Notes: generated from the sequence alone by a model not told the origin. DNA of 64,000 nt from Arabidopsis thaliana (GCF_000001735.4 NC_003071.7:5573151-5637150); one strand, 5' to 3'. Counted from the stretch's first letter, positions 20,120 to 32,437 are shown. Numbers and translations: made by a program.

Positions 20120-23100
20120 TCACTCATTAACCACATGCTCCCTATCTTCTACCCACTGTGGATTGGATTCTGCCAAGGCATGTTCCAATATTTTCCCTCT
20201 CTTCACATCTTGAGTTCTTCTTCGGTTTGATTCAAGTGTTATGAGCAGAGCTGTTATGTCGGCAGGACTGACTCCACCCACTCTGCTTGCCTGCCCGATC
20301 GTCTCTGGTCTCACCTGAATTTATAATTGTTTCACATCATAAGAAGATAATCTATAAATCACACTGATTCTACTCGAAAACTACTTTAACACACCTTTGA
20401 AAGTTTTTCACGCCCTTCATGGGATAGAGTTGTCATCGAATAGTAATCCAAATCGTCTGGAAGTCGTCTATGTTGTTGGTGGACCATCTATTAAGGATAT
20501 AACTTATAACTCCATGTCCATATATCCGAGTAAGCAAGTAGTATTTAATGGAGTAATGAAGCTAACACAAGATACCTGCTGCAGTTGGTTTTGCTGGCGA
20601 ACAATGAAACCTTCATATTTTATATCGATCTCTACACAGTCTTTCTCCATTCTAGATAATGTTTCATTTCCAAAGCCATGCTTCTCAAGAAGCTTGTAGT
20701 GGATATGTGGTTTCTTTAGGAGACTCTCTAGTGTCGCTGATTCTTTGACTGGCTGAGAAGACACACTAGAAACTTCGGCAGCCAAATCACCTACTGCAAC
20801 TGCAAGCAATACACTCATCAACTCATGCATTGCACCTAATCCAGTTTTGTCAAGCCTTAAAATTTTTGCTATCCCATGTTTAAATGTATGCAGGGACCAA
20901 CAACATAAGTTCGTTCTGAAATAAACAGAATACGGAGATAACCTGAAATCTTGACAGTTTTCAGTCTCTTCTTCTCTTCTGAAATCCTTGCTTGCTTCTC
21001 TTGGTATAACTTCCATCGTCTATCATCTATCAATCCAAGTTCACGCCCCAGAGGCGTTAGTCGACTATCCGCATTATCAAATCGAAGAAGAAGCCGATGT
21101 TCTGAACGGCTGTCGTTGAGAAAAAAAACACATTTGATTATTCCGTGTTACTAAACACACATAAGTAGTAATAGGCTATTAGTACATGCACAAAATAGTT
21201 CACGTGGAAAAGAAAAAAAAAAAAAGTTAAAACAAGTCATGGCCATATAGCCGCATCAAGAAAAGTTAAAAAGTCAAGTTTTATTCCAGTACTGCCAGCG
21301 AGGTTTTTTTTTGCTTCTCTCTTCAGTTCCCCCATACAAGCTCTTATGTAACGCAGAAAAATTGGTGATGAAAAATGTCACTGTTATTACCATCAGACAG
21401 ACTTAGATGGGTACCGCATACAAAGCGAATGTTATGAAAAAACATATTTTCTTTCTACACAGATGTCAACTTCTAATAATTTCGGAATCATATCTCTAGC
21501 CTGCCTGACCATATTTCAGAAAGTAGAGTGGAGGATTGATCATGAAAGTATAAAAGAATGCAGGAGAATTAGGATAATGAACAAGAGAACGAAATGGAAC
21601 TTACCTTGTTAGCATGCGGTATGGCTCTCTGAGATCCTTTGTGACTAAATCATCAATCAACGTACCTATATAACTGCTTTCCCTCTCAAGAACAACGTGT
21701 TTCTTACCGTCTGCATGTCTGGCAGCATTGATTCCAGATATAATACCCTAAATTTGAAAAGAATAACAGAGAATGCTATCACTATATATGTACAAAGTCT
21801 AAACAGCAGTTTTCATTATAGTATTCGTAATTTTTTTCCATATCATCCGAATAAACCTTTTTCATGAACTCAAGGTCCATAATTAAGGAAATTAAAAACT
21901 CGTACAGATCAGTCACCTGTGCAGCAGCCTCTTCATAACCAGTTGTGCCGTTGATCTGTCCAGAGAAGAAAAGACCTTCAATCTTCTTCGTCATAAGGGA
22001 CCTGGAACACTGATGAGCTGGCAAATAATCATACTCAACAGCATAGGCAGGCCTAAGCATGGAGCAATTTTCAAGTCCTGGCAAGCTTCTTAGAAGTGGC
22101 AACTGGAGATTCTCTGGCAGGCCAGTTGAAAATCCCTACGAAAATACCAAATTACCAATTCATGAGAATGCTAGTGATATCAAAGACATTACACTCATAA
22201 GAAGATATATACCACGCCTTGATAATTAGCAACAAAGCTAAGATATATTTTCTCTAGTCTTGAAAACTCGACTTACAAACGCCCACATTAAACCACTGAG
22301 CAGTAACAAACTTCAGGCTTGCTCTTACTATACATAAGGAAATTTCTGGACAAGCATATGTTTTAGATATTAACATATAGGCGACAAGCTAGGTTTCTTT
22401 CTCATCCTTCACACTTTTTCACTAAGACGATAACAAAAAATATAAAACATAACTAAGGTATGCATCAACCTGCACATAGATCTCAGGAACATCTCGGCCC
22501 TCTGGTTCGAGGAATATTTGATGAGACTCTTTGTCTTTGAACCTAACAATCTGAAACCAAACAAGATTTTTTAAGTTCATCAAAAGCAGTTTAAAGAGAA
22601 AGATGGTTCAACTTATTCTTTGTGCCAACTGTAGAAAAAGCAAATGCAAGATTGCTTTCAGGAATTAGAAGAATCCACGTCAAAACTAGAGAATTGAAGG
22701 GACTTTCAGGAGTTTGCAAATAAAAAATGATGAAAAAATTATAGCAGTTTGCAAAAAATCAGCATATATAATTTGCTACCGTGACATCATCCAAGCTAGA
22801 AACAATAAAGTATATTTAAACTGAAACAATTTAGAAACGATTACTGCTGTATAACTCCTTGAGAAATGACTCACACTTACTGGACCAAGAAAAAAAGAAA
22901 TCTAAGGCACCATTGGGTTTATTCTAGGGAACCTAAACTTTCCCAATACCCTCCAAAAGGCCTCAAAGCCAACCAAACATTCAACAGTCCCACTGATCTG
23001 TTCCATCCCCTATTTTCACTCATGCTTCCCTCTAAGGCTGTTAACTATTTTGCTAACCATTATGTAGCAGATGAACTCTTGTCTCCTTATAAAAGTGTTA

Positions 23101-25146
23101 TCAATTTATGTTTGCATGTTGGAGAAGGAACCAGTCTTAAAATTACTATGTCTAGCAAATTTAGGTTTCCATGGTTATGCTCACAAGCCACAATTAGATT
23201 CCAGTATGTGGCACAAACATTACCAATCAAATGAAAGGTAGATGAACCATGTCTGATGTAACTTCCCCTTGTTTAAAGAAAGAGACAATACAAAGCAAAA
23301 GAGGGAAAATAATTTACCTTGTCTTCAATGGAAGGGCAGTACCTAGGACCTTTTGCTTCAACCCATCCACCATAAGTTGGGGTCTCATGCAAATTATCTC
23401 TGATCAATTGGTGTGTAATCTTTGTTGTGCGAGTTAGGTAGCAGCACATTTGCTCTCTCTCAATGTGAAAATCTGGGTCGAAACTAAACCAGCTGACCTG
23501 GGGAAAAAAAACTAATGTTCAGCATCTTCAAATACAATATATAAAGCGCCAATAAATGTGGTCAAACTGATCTCGTCAAGAAAGTATATGAAACTTTTCT
23601 GGTAACTCGCCGACTGAGATGCTTTAACCCATGTAACCATACAATATTGATCATGAAAAGCCTACTTTAATAATTGTAGAGTGATACCTCTTCGTCTCCA
23701 TGTTGAGCCTCCAAATTGGAAAAGTCTATAGTCCGGCGATCCACACGCGCTGGAGTACCAGTCTTTAAGCGATCAGTTTCAAATCCAAGTTTCTGCAAAT
23801 TCTCTGTCAGTCCTTGTGAAGCTGACTCGCCAGCTCTTCCTGCTGGCATAGACTTTTTACCGACCCAAATCTTCCCACTCATAAAGGTTCCAGTGGTAAG
23901 AATAACAGAAGGTGCATAAAAGTTCATCCCGAAAAATGTGGCCACGCCTTCCACGTTGTCATTCTTCCCAACTATGATATCTGTTACCATTGCCTCTCTA
24001 ATACAGAGATTTTCGGTGCTGTCATACCAAGGAAACATTACAGTTATAGCCAGAATAGAAGAAATCAAAAACAATTGTTTACAAGAAACATATACACCTT
24101 GTAATTCAAGTTTGTATTCTTGCCATTACTCGTAATAAGTAAATTGGAATTTTTTAGCATCTTACACCAGCTTGAAAATTATATTGCCCAAAAATACATG
24201 TAAGCAAGAAGTAAACTTCAGCTGACCTGTCCACTATCTTTTTCATCTCCGTAGCATATTCTCTTTTGTCAGTCTGAGCACGTAACGATCTTACAGCAGG
24301 ACCCCTTGAGACATTCAAAATACGCTTCTGTAAATAGCATCTGCACTGTTAAGATATTACATCAGCGGTAAGCGTTTGAAGCTCATTAGATTTGAGGCAA
24401 GCTATATGATCACTCAAATTGATCTCCTTCTCATAACTCTTATTACTCATGCTATCATAGGTACAAGTCAAACAAATTCGTTTGATGAAAACAATTCTCA
24501 AAAGCTAAACCCCAAACCTCAATGCATAAGCCAAGAGGTTTCATTGAGATAAGAAACTTGTATACAATTACCTGTCAGCAACTTTGCCAATATCACCACC
24601 AAGTGCATCAACTTCATGTACTAATTGTGATTTAGCTGGTCCACCTACTGCTGGATTACACGGCTTCACGTAACAATATGTCACACTCATATACCACAAT
24701 TCTAACAAGTATGTAACCAATTATGACTAAAGTCAAACCTGCCAAGCTATTCGATCGAGGTTTAATGTGAGAAGCAGAGTACTAGCTCCTAATCGAGCAG
24801 AGGCTAAAGCCGCTTCGCATCCAGCGTGTCCGGCACCAACAACAATAACGTCGTAGGTCGAATCAGAGGTAGCACCTACAGATTAATATTAGTCGTCTAA
24901 GCAAATGTTGGATAAGTTCGGGTAAAAATTGGAGATGATGAGATTGTAACCTGATGAAGAGGAACTGAAACTTGCGGCGAGTGGACGGTTAAGGAAGAGT
25001 TGGCGAGGGCGGAGGAAGACGCAGAGACGGGGGGAGTGAAAAGGTATGGAGGAGGAGGAGGAGAAGAGAAGAGATGGGACAATAGTAGGGAAGCTGCGGA
25101 AATGTCGAAGACTCACGGTGGCGGTGGCGGCGGCGGCGGCTCTCAT
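20120..25146 (-). CDS. GidA: GidA/MnmG-type tRNA uridine-5-carboxymethylaminomethyl synthesis protein, organellar
   Basis: Thirteen exons, all with GT donors and AG acceptors and consistent phase: 25146-24951, 24875-24739, 24663-24572, 24340-24227, 24018-23688, 23497-23318, 22550-22470, 22135-21917, 21747-21605, 21109-20943, 20793-20576, 20487-20395, 20314-20120. The product is 721 residues. Residues 1-65 are Ala/Ser/Arg rich, a likely plastid or mitochondrial transit peptide. Then follow the FAD-binding [12 protein letters not shown] motif, [12 protein letters not shown], the GidA signatures [11 protein letters not shown] and [24 protein letters not shown] (split by an intron), and the C-terminal [12 protein letters not shown] and SPADITALL segments. 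The family, with MnmE, modifies wobble uridine 34 of tRNAs. Bacterial relatives are about 630 residues, so the extra length is the presequence. Intron 6 is long (767 bp). Matches my memory of At2g13440. Confidence 0.95.
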
Positions 25147-25218
25147 CTCAAGGCGGAGGTTGTGACTTGTGATGTGAGTGGTCGGTAGCGGAGTGACGAG
25201 CTTTGTGGTGTTTTTTCC

Positions 25219-25240
25219 TTTTTTTTTTTTTTTTTTTTTT
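25219..25240. repeat. Run of 22 T in the GidA upstream region
   Basis: On the GidA strand this is an A22 run 73 bases before the start codon, just beyond the target duplication of LINE A. It could be an older poly(A) scar or simply a homopolymer that attracted LINE insertion. Confidence 0.6.
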
Positions 25241-25244
25241 ACAG

Positions 25245-25260
25245 CAAACGTCTACGGTTT
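25245..25260. repeat. Target site duplication of LINE A, 3' side
   Basis: CAAACGTCTACGGTTT matches CAAACGTCTGCGGTTT at 32707-32722 in 15 of 16 positions. It directly abuts the element's poly(A), read as T on the plus strand. Confidence 0.85.
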
Positions 25261-25588
25261 TTTTTTTTTTCATAAGTATTACCCTTTTTATTAAAAACAG
25301 CAGTTGTAAACGATACAACAGTGGAAGAACATCCACTTTCAGAGTTTGACACACACTTTTACCACTTACAACATTAAATTATCTAACTAGAGAGTCATCT
25401 AAGTTGTAAAGCAAAAGAGTATAGTAAGGGTAATTAGAGCAGAGCATTACACCACATAACAATACACTTCGGGTATGCCAAAACCAAAAAGGGATATTAG
25501 GCCATACCATCTTCTTCATATCTTGTGGCTGCTTGATTGAATTGAAAGCAACTAAATCAAAAAACATGACAGAATTATAACAGAGTGA

Positions 25589-26773
25589 TCAACGCTTTTT
25601 TGGAGGTTTCAGAATCCCTCCATTCATATGCTCATCTTCATTGGACTTTCTTGCATCATCTTTAAACTTGGGACCACCCATGTTCTTTCTTTTTGATGAA
25701 TCCCCCTTTTCCACCGTGTGAACATTCTGAGTATTCTCACCTTGCCTTGATGATTCACCTACTTCCACCAGACGTGGAGAGTGTGCTGCAAATGCAGGTC
25801 CGGAGAAAGGCTGGATGTTAGAATCCCTTTCATCCACATTTCTTCTAAGAGGTACCTGAGGCAAAGGACCTGCAAAGTTTGGTAAAGAGGTAGCTCTTGT
25901 ATGAGGGTAATATGCAGCCACCAATTCATCAGGATTTAAAGGAGGATGAGGAATCCTTGGAGGTGGATCAATAGGAGTAGGAAACGAACTCTCAGACATT
26001 TGAGATTGTGAATTCATTGAAGATCTCAGATTTTCATCTCTCATGAACACCTCTTCTCTAACATTCCTTTGAGCTGTAGTGTTAGTCACCCTATGGAGAG
26101 ACTCAATCTGCCTGTAAAGACATGAGTTCCTGTGATGAGTCATTCTGAAGCAGCTACTACAGATTCTCCTAAGTCTTTCATACTGAAAGCTAATCAGAGC
26201 AGTCTCACCAGAATCAAAAATGATTCTTAGGAAAAACCTCAGGCGATCTGTAATTCCAAACCGGATTCTCACACGGATATAAGCTATTTGAGTCGTAGTG
26301 GAGTCATGAAAATCCAGAGTGATGATCTCTCCTAACTCATGTGCTATCTCTAAAGCAGTTTCCTCACACACATACAAAAGAGGAATTCCACGCATCTGAA
26401 CCCATAATTCAATAGATGTTAACAGGTGAAACGTAAGATTTACCTCCCATCTCTGAGCTGTCACAAACCAGTTGTTATACAGCCAAGGCTCCCTTCGTAG
26501 TACTGACAAGAGATCAATCTCAGATTGAAAGATGAACTGGACAAACGTGTCATTAAGGACCCGGCCATGCACTCTATTAGTCAGACCCCATGCTCTTGGT
26601 AAAGCCGAGATCACAGCGTGAAGGTTCTGAGAGCGAGGATTAAGAGGTCTAGCTATCAGACTAAGCCGATTCCTAGACTCCACAATGGCATAGGCTTCAT
26701 GCGGAATAAAGAGAGCAGGATCCTCCCTTCCCAACTCCAAGTGTTGTAACTCATCCCACAACTCGTCTGCCAT
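25589..26773 (-). CDS. LINE A ORF3: second DUF4283/CCHC protein
   Basis: An intact 394-residue frame starting MADELWDELQ; an upstream ATG at 26806 is possible, but the chosen start aligns with MADKLWDEIQ and MVDVLWDEIQ of LINEs D and C. Residues 30-190 resemble the DUF4283 domain found in plant LINE ORF1 proteins (LPRAWGLTNRVHGRVL, then EPWLYNNWFVTAQRW, then IELWVQMRGIPLLY). A CCHC knuckle follows: Cys205, Cys208, His213, Cys218 (CSSCFRMTHHRNSC). The second half is low complexity and the tail is GGILKPPKKR, shared with LINE C and possibly a nuclear-localisation or RNA-binding tail. Likely role, by family, is nucleic-acid binding in the LINE ribonucleoprotein. It lies 388 bp downstream of ORF2, an unusual place. 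Confidence 0.85.
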   Translation of the reverse strand: MADELWDELQHLELGREDPALFIPHEAYAIVESRNRLSLIARPLNPRSQNLHAVISALPRAWGLTNRVHGRVLNDTFVQFIFQSEIDLLSVLRREPWLYNNWFVTAQRWEVNLTFHLLTSIELWVQMRGIPLLYVCEETALEIAHELGEIITLDFHDSTTTQIAYIRVRIRFGITDRLRFFLRIIFDSGETALISFQYERLRRICSSCFRMTHHRNSCLYRQIESLHRVTNTTAQRNVREEVFMRDENLRSSMNSQSQMSESSFPTPIDPPPRIPHPPLNPDELVAAYYPHTRATSLPNFAGPLPQVPLRRNVDERDSNIQPFSGPAFAAHSPRLVEVGESSRQGENTQNVHTVEKGDSSKRKNMGGPKFKDDARKSNEDEHMNGGILKPPKKR

Positions 26774-27161
26774 AGCACCAGAAGTGAGAGTGAAAGTGAA
26801 AAGCAAGAGAAGGTTGTGATACTAGCTTAACCTTAAGAGACGCTTATATAGAACAACCTAAAGTAAGAAAAGAGCGAGACAAACAAAAACTCAAGCTAAA
26901 AGACAAATAAGACTAAGTCAAAGATAAGGTAAAATCTATTAATTGGAAAAAGAAAAACCGTAAAAAAAGAAGGTTTATCTTAAAAAAGAATAAACAACCA
27001 CACTAAAAAACAAATTTATTTAGCTTAACCTAATGGAAACCTAAAAAGTAAATAAATCTCTAAAAGCAATCATAACACAAGAGGACACTAAGCGAGAAAA
27101 CACCGACACCTAACTAAATATCACACACGACCCCTAACACAAATCACAACCTTTCTGCTAT

Positions 27162-30100
27162 TCAACACCTTTCCTCATCAAACAGTAATCGCAGCCAGCT
27201 AGGACATCCCCTAGCCACGTAAGATTGACATCTAAAACCAGTAACAACATTTTGTGCAATCAAGGAAGCACCTCTATTTACACTCAGGAGGTTCCAATAA
27301 CAAAAACCAATCCGGTTTGTCCTTAGTGAAACTCAAAAGCTCAGCAATATGTCCAGTTAATATAGGCCATTCCTTTGGTTTGTTCAGAGCACTAATGATT
27401 TCAAAAGAGGAATATCCAAACGTGACCTTATCAAACCGATGATCTAACATGCTACTTAGAGCCCATTCCCAACTTCTTGATTTTGCATCAGAAAGAGAAT
27501 GTACCTGAGCAAATGACCGGCGACTATGCAATAAGACTGAACCCTGGTCATCTCTCACCACCCAAGATGCACCAGAACAAAGCTGCTGCTTAGACCATGC
27601 AAAGCCAATATTGCATTTCAACTCGCCCTTTGGTGGTGGCCTCCACTTCTTACTAGATACTTCCTTTGGCTGTGTATCAGACTTTAAAGTCTGTTGTGCC
27701 AAGAGCCATTCATGACAGTCTTCATAAGCTTTATCGTTTAGACAATTTGGCAATGAACCAATCCCCTCAAAAAGAAGCTTGTTTCTGTTTTTCCATAAAA
27801 TCCAAATAATCCAAGGACCAACACACCGCATATGAGGAGTTATGAGACTATTCTTTACCATATCAAAGACATGGCAAAGATTTGTAAAGATTGAACTTCC
27901 AAATCCATGTAAAGCAGATGGCACTAAAGAAAGAGCCCAGACTTGTCTAGCTACAGGACAAAGAAACAAAATATGATTAATTGTTTCCTGCTCAGCACCA
28001 CACAATAAATATCCCTCATCAGCTTTTACTCCTCTACTTCTGAGTCTATCTTCTACAGCTACTGCACCATTCAACACTTTCCAAAGAAAAATCTTAATCT
28101 TTGGAGCAGTTTGTAGATTCCATACCTTTGCAAACAGGGGGTTAAGTGTAGGTGTGTTCTCAGCCTGTTGAAACATCTTGAAGTGAATCTTTCGACTCAT
28201 AAACTCATATCCAGATTTAACCGAGTATAAACCATTATTAGTATAAGCCCAGCAGTGAAAATCTTCACAAGACATCATAGGTCTATGTTGTAGAATGATC
28301 TGGATATCTTTAACAAGAAACAATTGCTTCAACAAATTAACATTCCAATTCCTTGTCCCACGATCAAAAAGCTGATTCACCTTTAGCGTAATGTCCATTA
28401 GGGAATGATTATTCATTGGTCTTCGAATAAGCTCATCAAATATCCATCTATCAATCCAGACATTTGTTTTCTCCCCATTACCAATAATAATCCTTAAACC
28501 CTGAGTAAGTAATTCCCTTCCAAAAAGGATACTTCGCCAAGCATAAGAAGGTCGTGTGCCTTTCGGAGCATTCAAAAAATCTGAATTCAAGAAATACCTG
28601 CTCTTAAAGATCTTAAAGAAAAGATTATCCTGCACATTCAGAAGTCTCCAAGCCTGTTTGGCTAACAAAGCTTGATTGAAGCATTGCAAATCTCTGAATC
28701 CAATACCTCCAAGTGACTTAGGTAGAGTCAATTTCTGCCAACCAACCCAATGAATCTTCTTTGCTGTTGTCACAGTATTCCACCAGAAATCCATCATAAC
28801 AGAAGTAAGGTTCTGACAAACATTTTTAGGCATCTTGAAACAAGTCATAGCATATACAGGCAAATCCATACAAATGGACTTTAAGAGAACCTCTTTGCCA
28901 CCTTGTGATAAATTCTTTGCATACCAACCTGTTAATCTTGACTGTAATTTGTCTTTAGGAAAACCAAATAATTCCTTCTTAGATCCACTTAAGCATTCAG
29001 GTAAACCCAAATACTTACCCAGACCACCTTCTGTATGAATCCCAGAACTCATTTTAACCCATGCCTTGGTTTGGTCATCAATTCTGGCTCCAAATGTCAA
29101 AGCTGATTTATCCACATTTATCACTTGGCCTGACAACTCCCCATACTTTGATAAGCAAGCTAATAATTCTTCACAATCTTCTGGAGTTGCTTTACAAACC
29201 AGTAAAGTATCATCAGCAAAAAGCAAGTGATTCACAGACACCCCATCCGGTTGAAACTTAAAACCCGTAATCTTGCCTTCACTTTTAGCCTTATTCAAGA
29301 TGTGAACTAGAGGTACAGTGCATAAAACAAATAAAGATGGTGACAAAGGATCACCCTATCTTATGCCCCTGCCAGGCACAATACGACCAAACGGTTGTCC
29401 ATTGATCAAAACTGAGTATGAGACTGAAGATACACAGGTCATAATCCATGAAATCCATTGCTTATCAAATCCTAGAGCACCCAAAATATCTTTCAAGAAA
29501 CTCCATTCCACTCTATCATATGCTTTAGACATATCTGTCTTGAAAGCCATGTACTCCTTGGAAATTCTCTCATTTGTTCTGAGGTTATGCACAATTTCAT
29601 GTGCAATGAGAATATTATCAGAGACCAATCTCTCAGGTACAAACGCTGATTGTGTTGGAGAGACTATATCTGGCAGATGCTTCTTCAACCGTGTAGTCAA
29701 AATCTTTGAAATGATCTTATATAGTACGGAGCATAGACTAATTGGTATAAGATCTGACATGCTTTGAGGTCTTAAGATCTTTGGGATGTGACAGATATGA
29801 GTATGATTCCAGTCTTGAGGCAGAATACCAGTCTGGAAAAAACCAATAATTTCAGCTATAACCTGTGTTTTCACCAAAGCCCAATTCTTTTGGAAAAACA
29901 GTGATGTAAATCCATCAGGTCCTGGAGCCTTTTCACTTCCAATAGAGAAAACCGCATTCTATATTTCCTCTTCAGTAACTGCTTTAATTAGATCCTGATT
30001 CATTTCTGTGGAAACTTTTGACTGAAATCCTTCCAAATAAGAGAGCAAACTGCTTGGTCTAGTCGAAGTAAAGAGACTGTCAAAAACTTGTGATGCCACC

Positions 30101-31257
30101 TTCCCTTTCTCACTAAAACGGGTATGCTTCTTTCCATTTTCATCTAAAAGGAAACTCAAGTTATTAGCTTGTCTGTTGGCTTTCACTGAAGCATGAAAAA
30201 AAAACGTATTTCTATCTCCCTCAAACATCCATTTCTGTCTACTTTTCTGCCTCCAAAAAGATTCCTCATCTGCATAAGCCTTGCCCAATTGATCTTTAAG
30301 ATGATTAATATGAGGCCAATATGGATTCAACTGGCTTTTAAGATCATCTAAAGCAATTCTCAATCGTTTAATCCTCTTTTGAGCATTACTATCAGAACTT
30401 CTTTTCCACATACTTATAGCTCTTCCACATTCATTCAGACTAAATATAGAGGAGTAAGTACCTTGAGAAATCTCACTCTTCCAAGATTTGTGAATTGCAG
30501 CAGTGCAAGAAGGATCATCAGCTAACCTTTTAAAAAACCTGAACTGACCACGAAATAGTTCCTGATCATTGATAAAATTGACCAAAACAGACCGATGATC
30601 AGAGCCAAATCTTTCCAGAAACCATTGATGGGAGTTTGGAAATAGAGAAAACCATGAAGGGTTTCCAAAACAACGATCAAGTTTACATTGTATCCATTGA
30701 TCATTACGAGTACCTCCCCACGTAAAACCATTCCCTGAACTTCCCAACTCAAACATCATACAAGTATCCAACATGTTTTGAAAAGCCTGAAACGAAGCAA
30801 GAGCCCTCCGTGGTCCACCAAGTTTTTCATCATTTGATCTGATATCATTAAAATCACCAATTAAACCCCAAGCTTCCTTTCTATTCAGACCAATATCACT
30901 CAATCTTTCCCAAAGTTGAGGTCGCAGCTGTGTCACAGGATGCCCATACACACATGAAATAAACCAGTATTTATTTCTTTGTATGATTTTGAGATCCAGA
31001 AGATTTTTGTCTGCAAAAAGAAACTCAATGTCCAAGTCCTTCTTCCAAAAGATAGCCAGGCCATCTTTTCTACCAACATGTTCAATTGTAAACATATGAT
31101 CATAACCTAACCAAGTAAACACTTTGGAGACAAAATCAGAAGTATTCATAGTCTCCATGAGGAACATAATATCTGGGAAATGATTCTTTTTCATTTCCTT
31201 TAGATGGCGAATTGTCCAAGGGTTCCTTAAACCTTAGCAATTCCAGCTTAGGATGCC
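27162..31257 (-). pseudogene. LINE A ORF2: endonuclease, reverse transcriptase, RNase H
   Basis: One frame of about 1364 codons. In order: APE-type endonuclease (SWNC near 31246, GFTWGGTRNDQW, FGSDHRSVL); reverse transcriptase ([53 protein letters not shown] box, LLFADDTLL); zinc-binding zf-RVT (APKIKIFLWK, LLCGAEQETINHILFLCP); and a C-terminal RNase H-like domain (GELKCNIGFAWSK, GASWVVRDDQGSVLLHSRR). Disabling changes: TAA at 31234-31236 where relatives have CAA, TAG at 29959-29961, TAG at 29356-29358 in place of the Gln of IRQGDP, and an extra A near 27277 that shifts the last 37 codons. There is no AUG upstream of the catalytic Asn region. Confidence 0.88.
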
Positions 31258-32437
31258 TTACTGATCCAACGATGGTTCCCCTGGAACCACCGTAGTTTTC
31301 TCTCTTTTGATACATTTTGGTTCAGTAGTAGAAGCTACCACTGCTTTTCTTTTAAACACTTTATCAAATCGACCAATCTCCTCCTCTTGAATGATCTTTT
31401 CTTTCAAAGGCAAATCCTGTCTTGATTTCCCCTGACGAGACCAGGATGCAGGAGTTTTCTTGCGTGAGAGATTCTTTTTACTGCTACCCGAAGAACTAGC
31501 CTCATCATAACCCTTGCTGAAACCTGTGATAATATCCAAATCTGGCATCTCAGTACAGAAATCATCCGTTTGTGTATTTGCAATCAAAGGCAGACATGGA
31601 TGAATAGAAGGTTTCCACAAATCCTTCACAGATGTTTTAGGGTCTTTAAAAGCTGATACTAGCACCCCTTGTTCTTTCAGCATAGCAGTATCCAACTTTT
31701 CTTGACCAAGATCCTGCAGATTAATCTCTACTCTCTTACCTTGGTCCAGTAAATTCCTTGATATCGCTTTAATTGAGCTTGAAGACTTGAAAGAGCAATG
31801 ATTCTTATCATGTGTTAGGCGTTGACACTGAAAGCATCGCTTCCTTATCCGTTCATAATCGAAAGAAATTAAAACCAATTCGCCAGTTGGAAGTTGAACC
31901 TCTTTCGAATTACGCATAGGATTAGCAACAGGAAGAAGAACACGTACCCGCACATAATCTTGAACCTGTGCTTTCTCCGTATCAAAAACCACCTCTAAAA
32001 CTTTCCCAACACACTGCGCAATTTCCTTTATTGATTTTTCCGTGTAATAGTTCACCGGTAAATTACGCAGACGAATCCATACAGGAAGGAACTGAAGATA
32101 ATCATCCTGTGGTTTTTCTACCCATCGATCCATAACCACACACCAATCATCTTGGGTCCAAACACCAACTTTCAGAATTCCTTGTAAATCCTTCAGACTT
32201 GAAGAAAAACTGGAACCTGTCTTTAGAGAGAGCAACACCTCGAACCCGATTATAAAGTCTCCAAATCCTTGGCATATCCAGAATCCAATTAGACATCCTT
32301 TGAAACTCAGGATTCAAAAACCTGCCCAAAATACTACAGTTGTTTCTTTCATTCGAACAAAACTCTGGTTGATTTGAGAGAATCAACGGAGTATCTTCTT
32401 CAATAGACATCTTCTGTATCGCGTCCTCTAGTTCCAT
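31258..32437 (-). pseudogene. LINE A ORF1: DUF4283/CCHC protein, one frameshift
   Basis: Starts MELEDAIQKMSIEED. The DUF4283 domain is split by a one-base frameshift near 32205 (the frame of 32437-32147 passes into that of 32238-31258). Downstream are WCVVMDRWVEKP and PVWIRLRNLPVNYYT, then the knuckle CFQCQRLTHDKNHC (CCHC), then a Lys/Ser-rich tail ending EPSLDQ and TAA. The stop codon is followed in frame by ORF2. By family it is the RNA-binding ORF1 protein. It differs clearly from the ORF3 protein of the same element. Confidence 0.85.

Noticed and set aside
22866-23234. 122-codon plus-strand ORF inside GidA intron 6
   Set aside because: Antisense, within an intron, no recognisable domain. 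The long intron may hold a small insertion but no ends were found.
25589-26773. ORF3 as ORF1 of a separate, truncated LINE inserted next to LINE A
   Set aside because: The target duplication lies outside ORF3 and there is none between ORF2 and ORF3. The same arrangement recurs in copies B, C and D.
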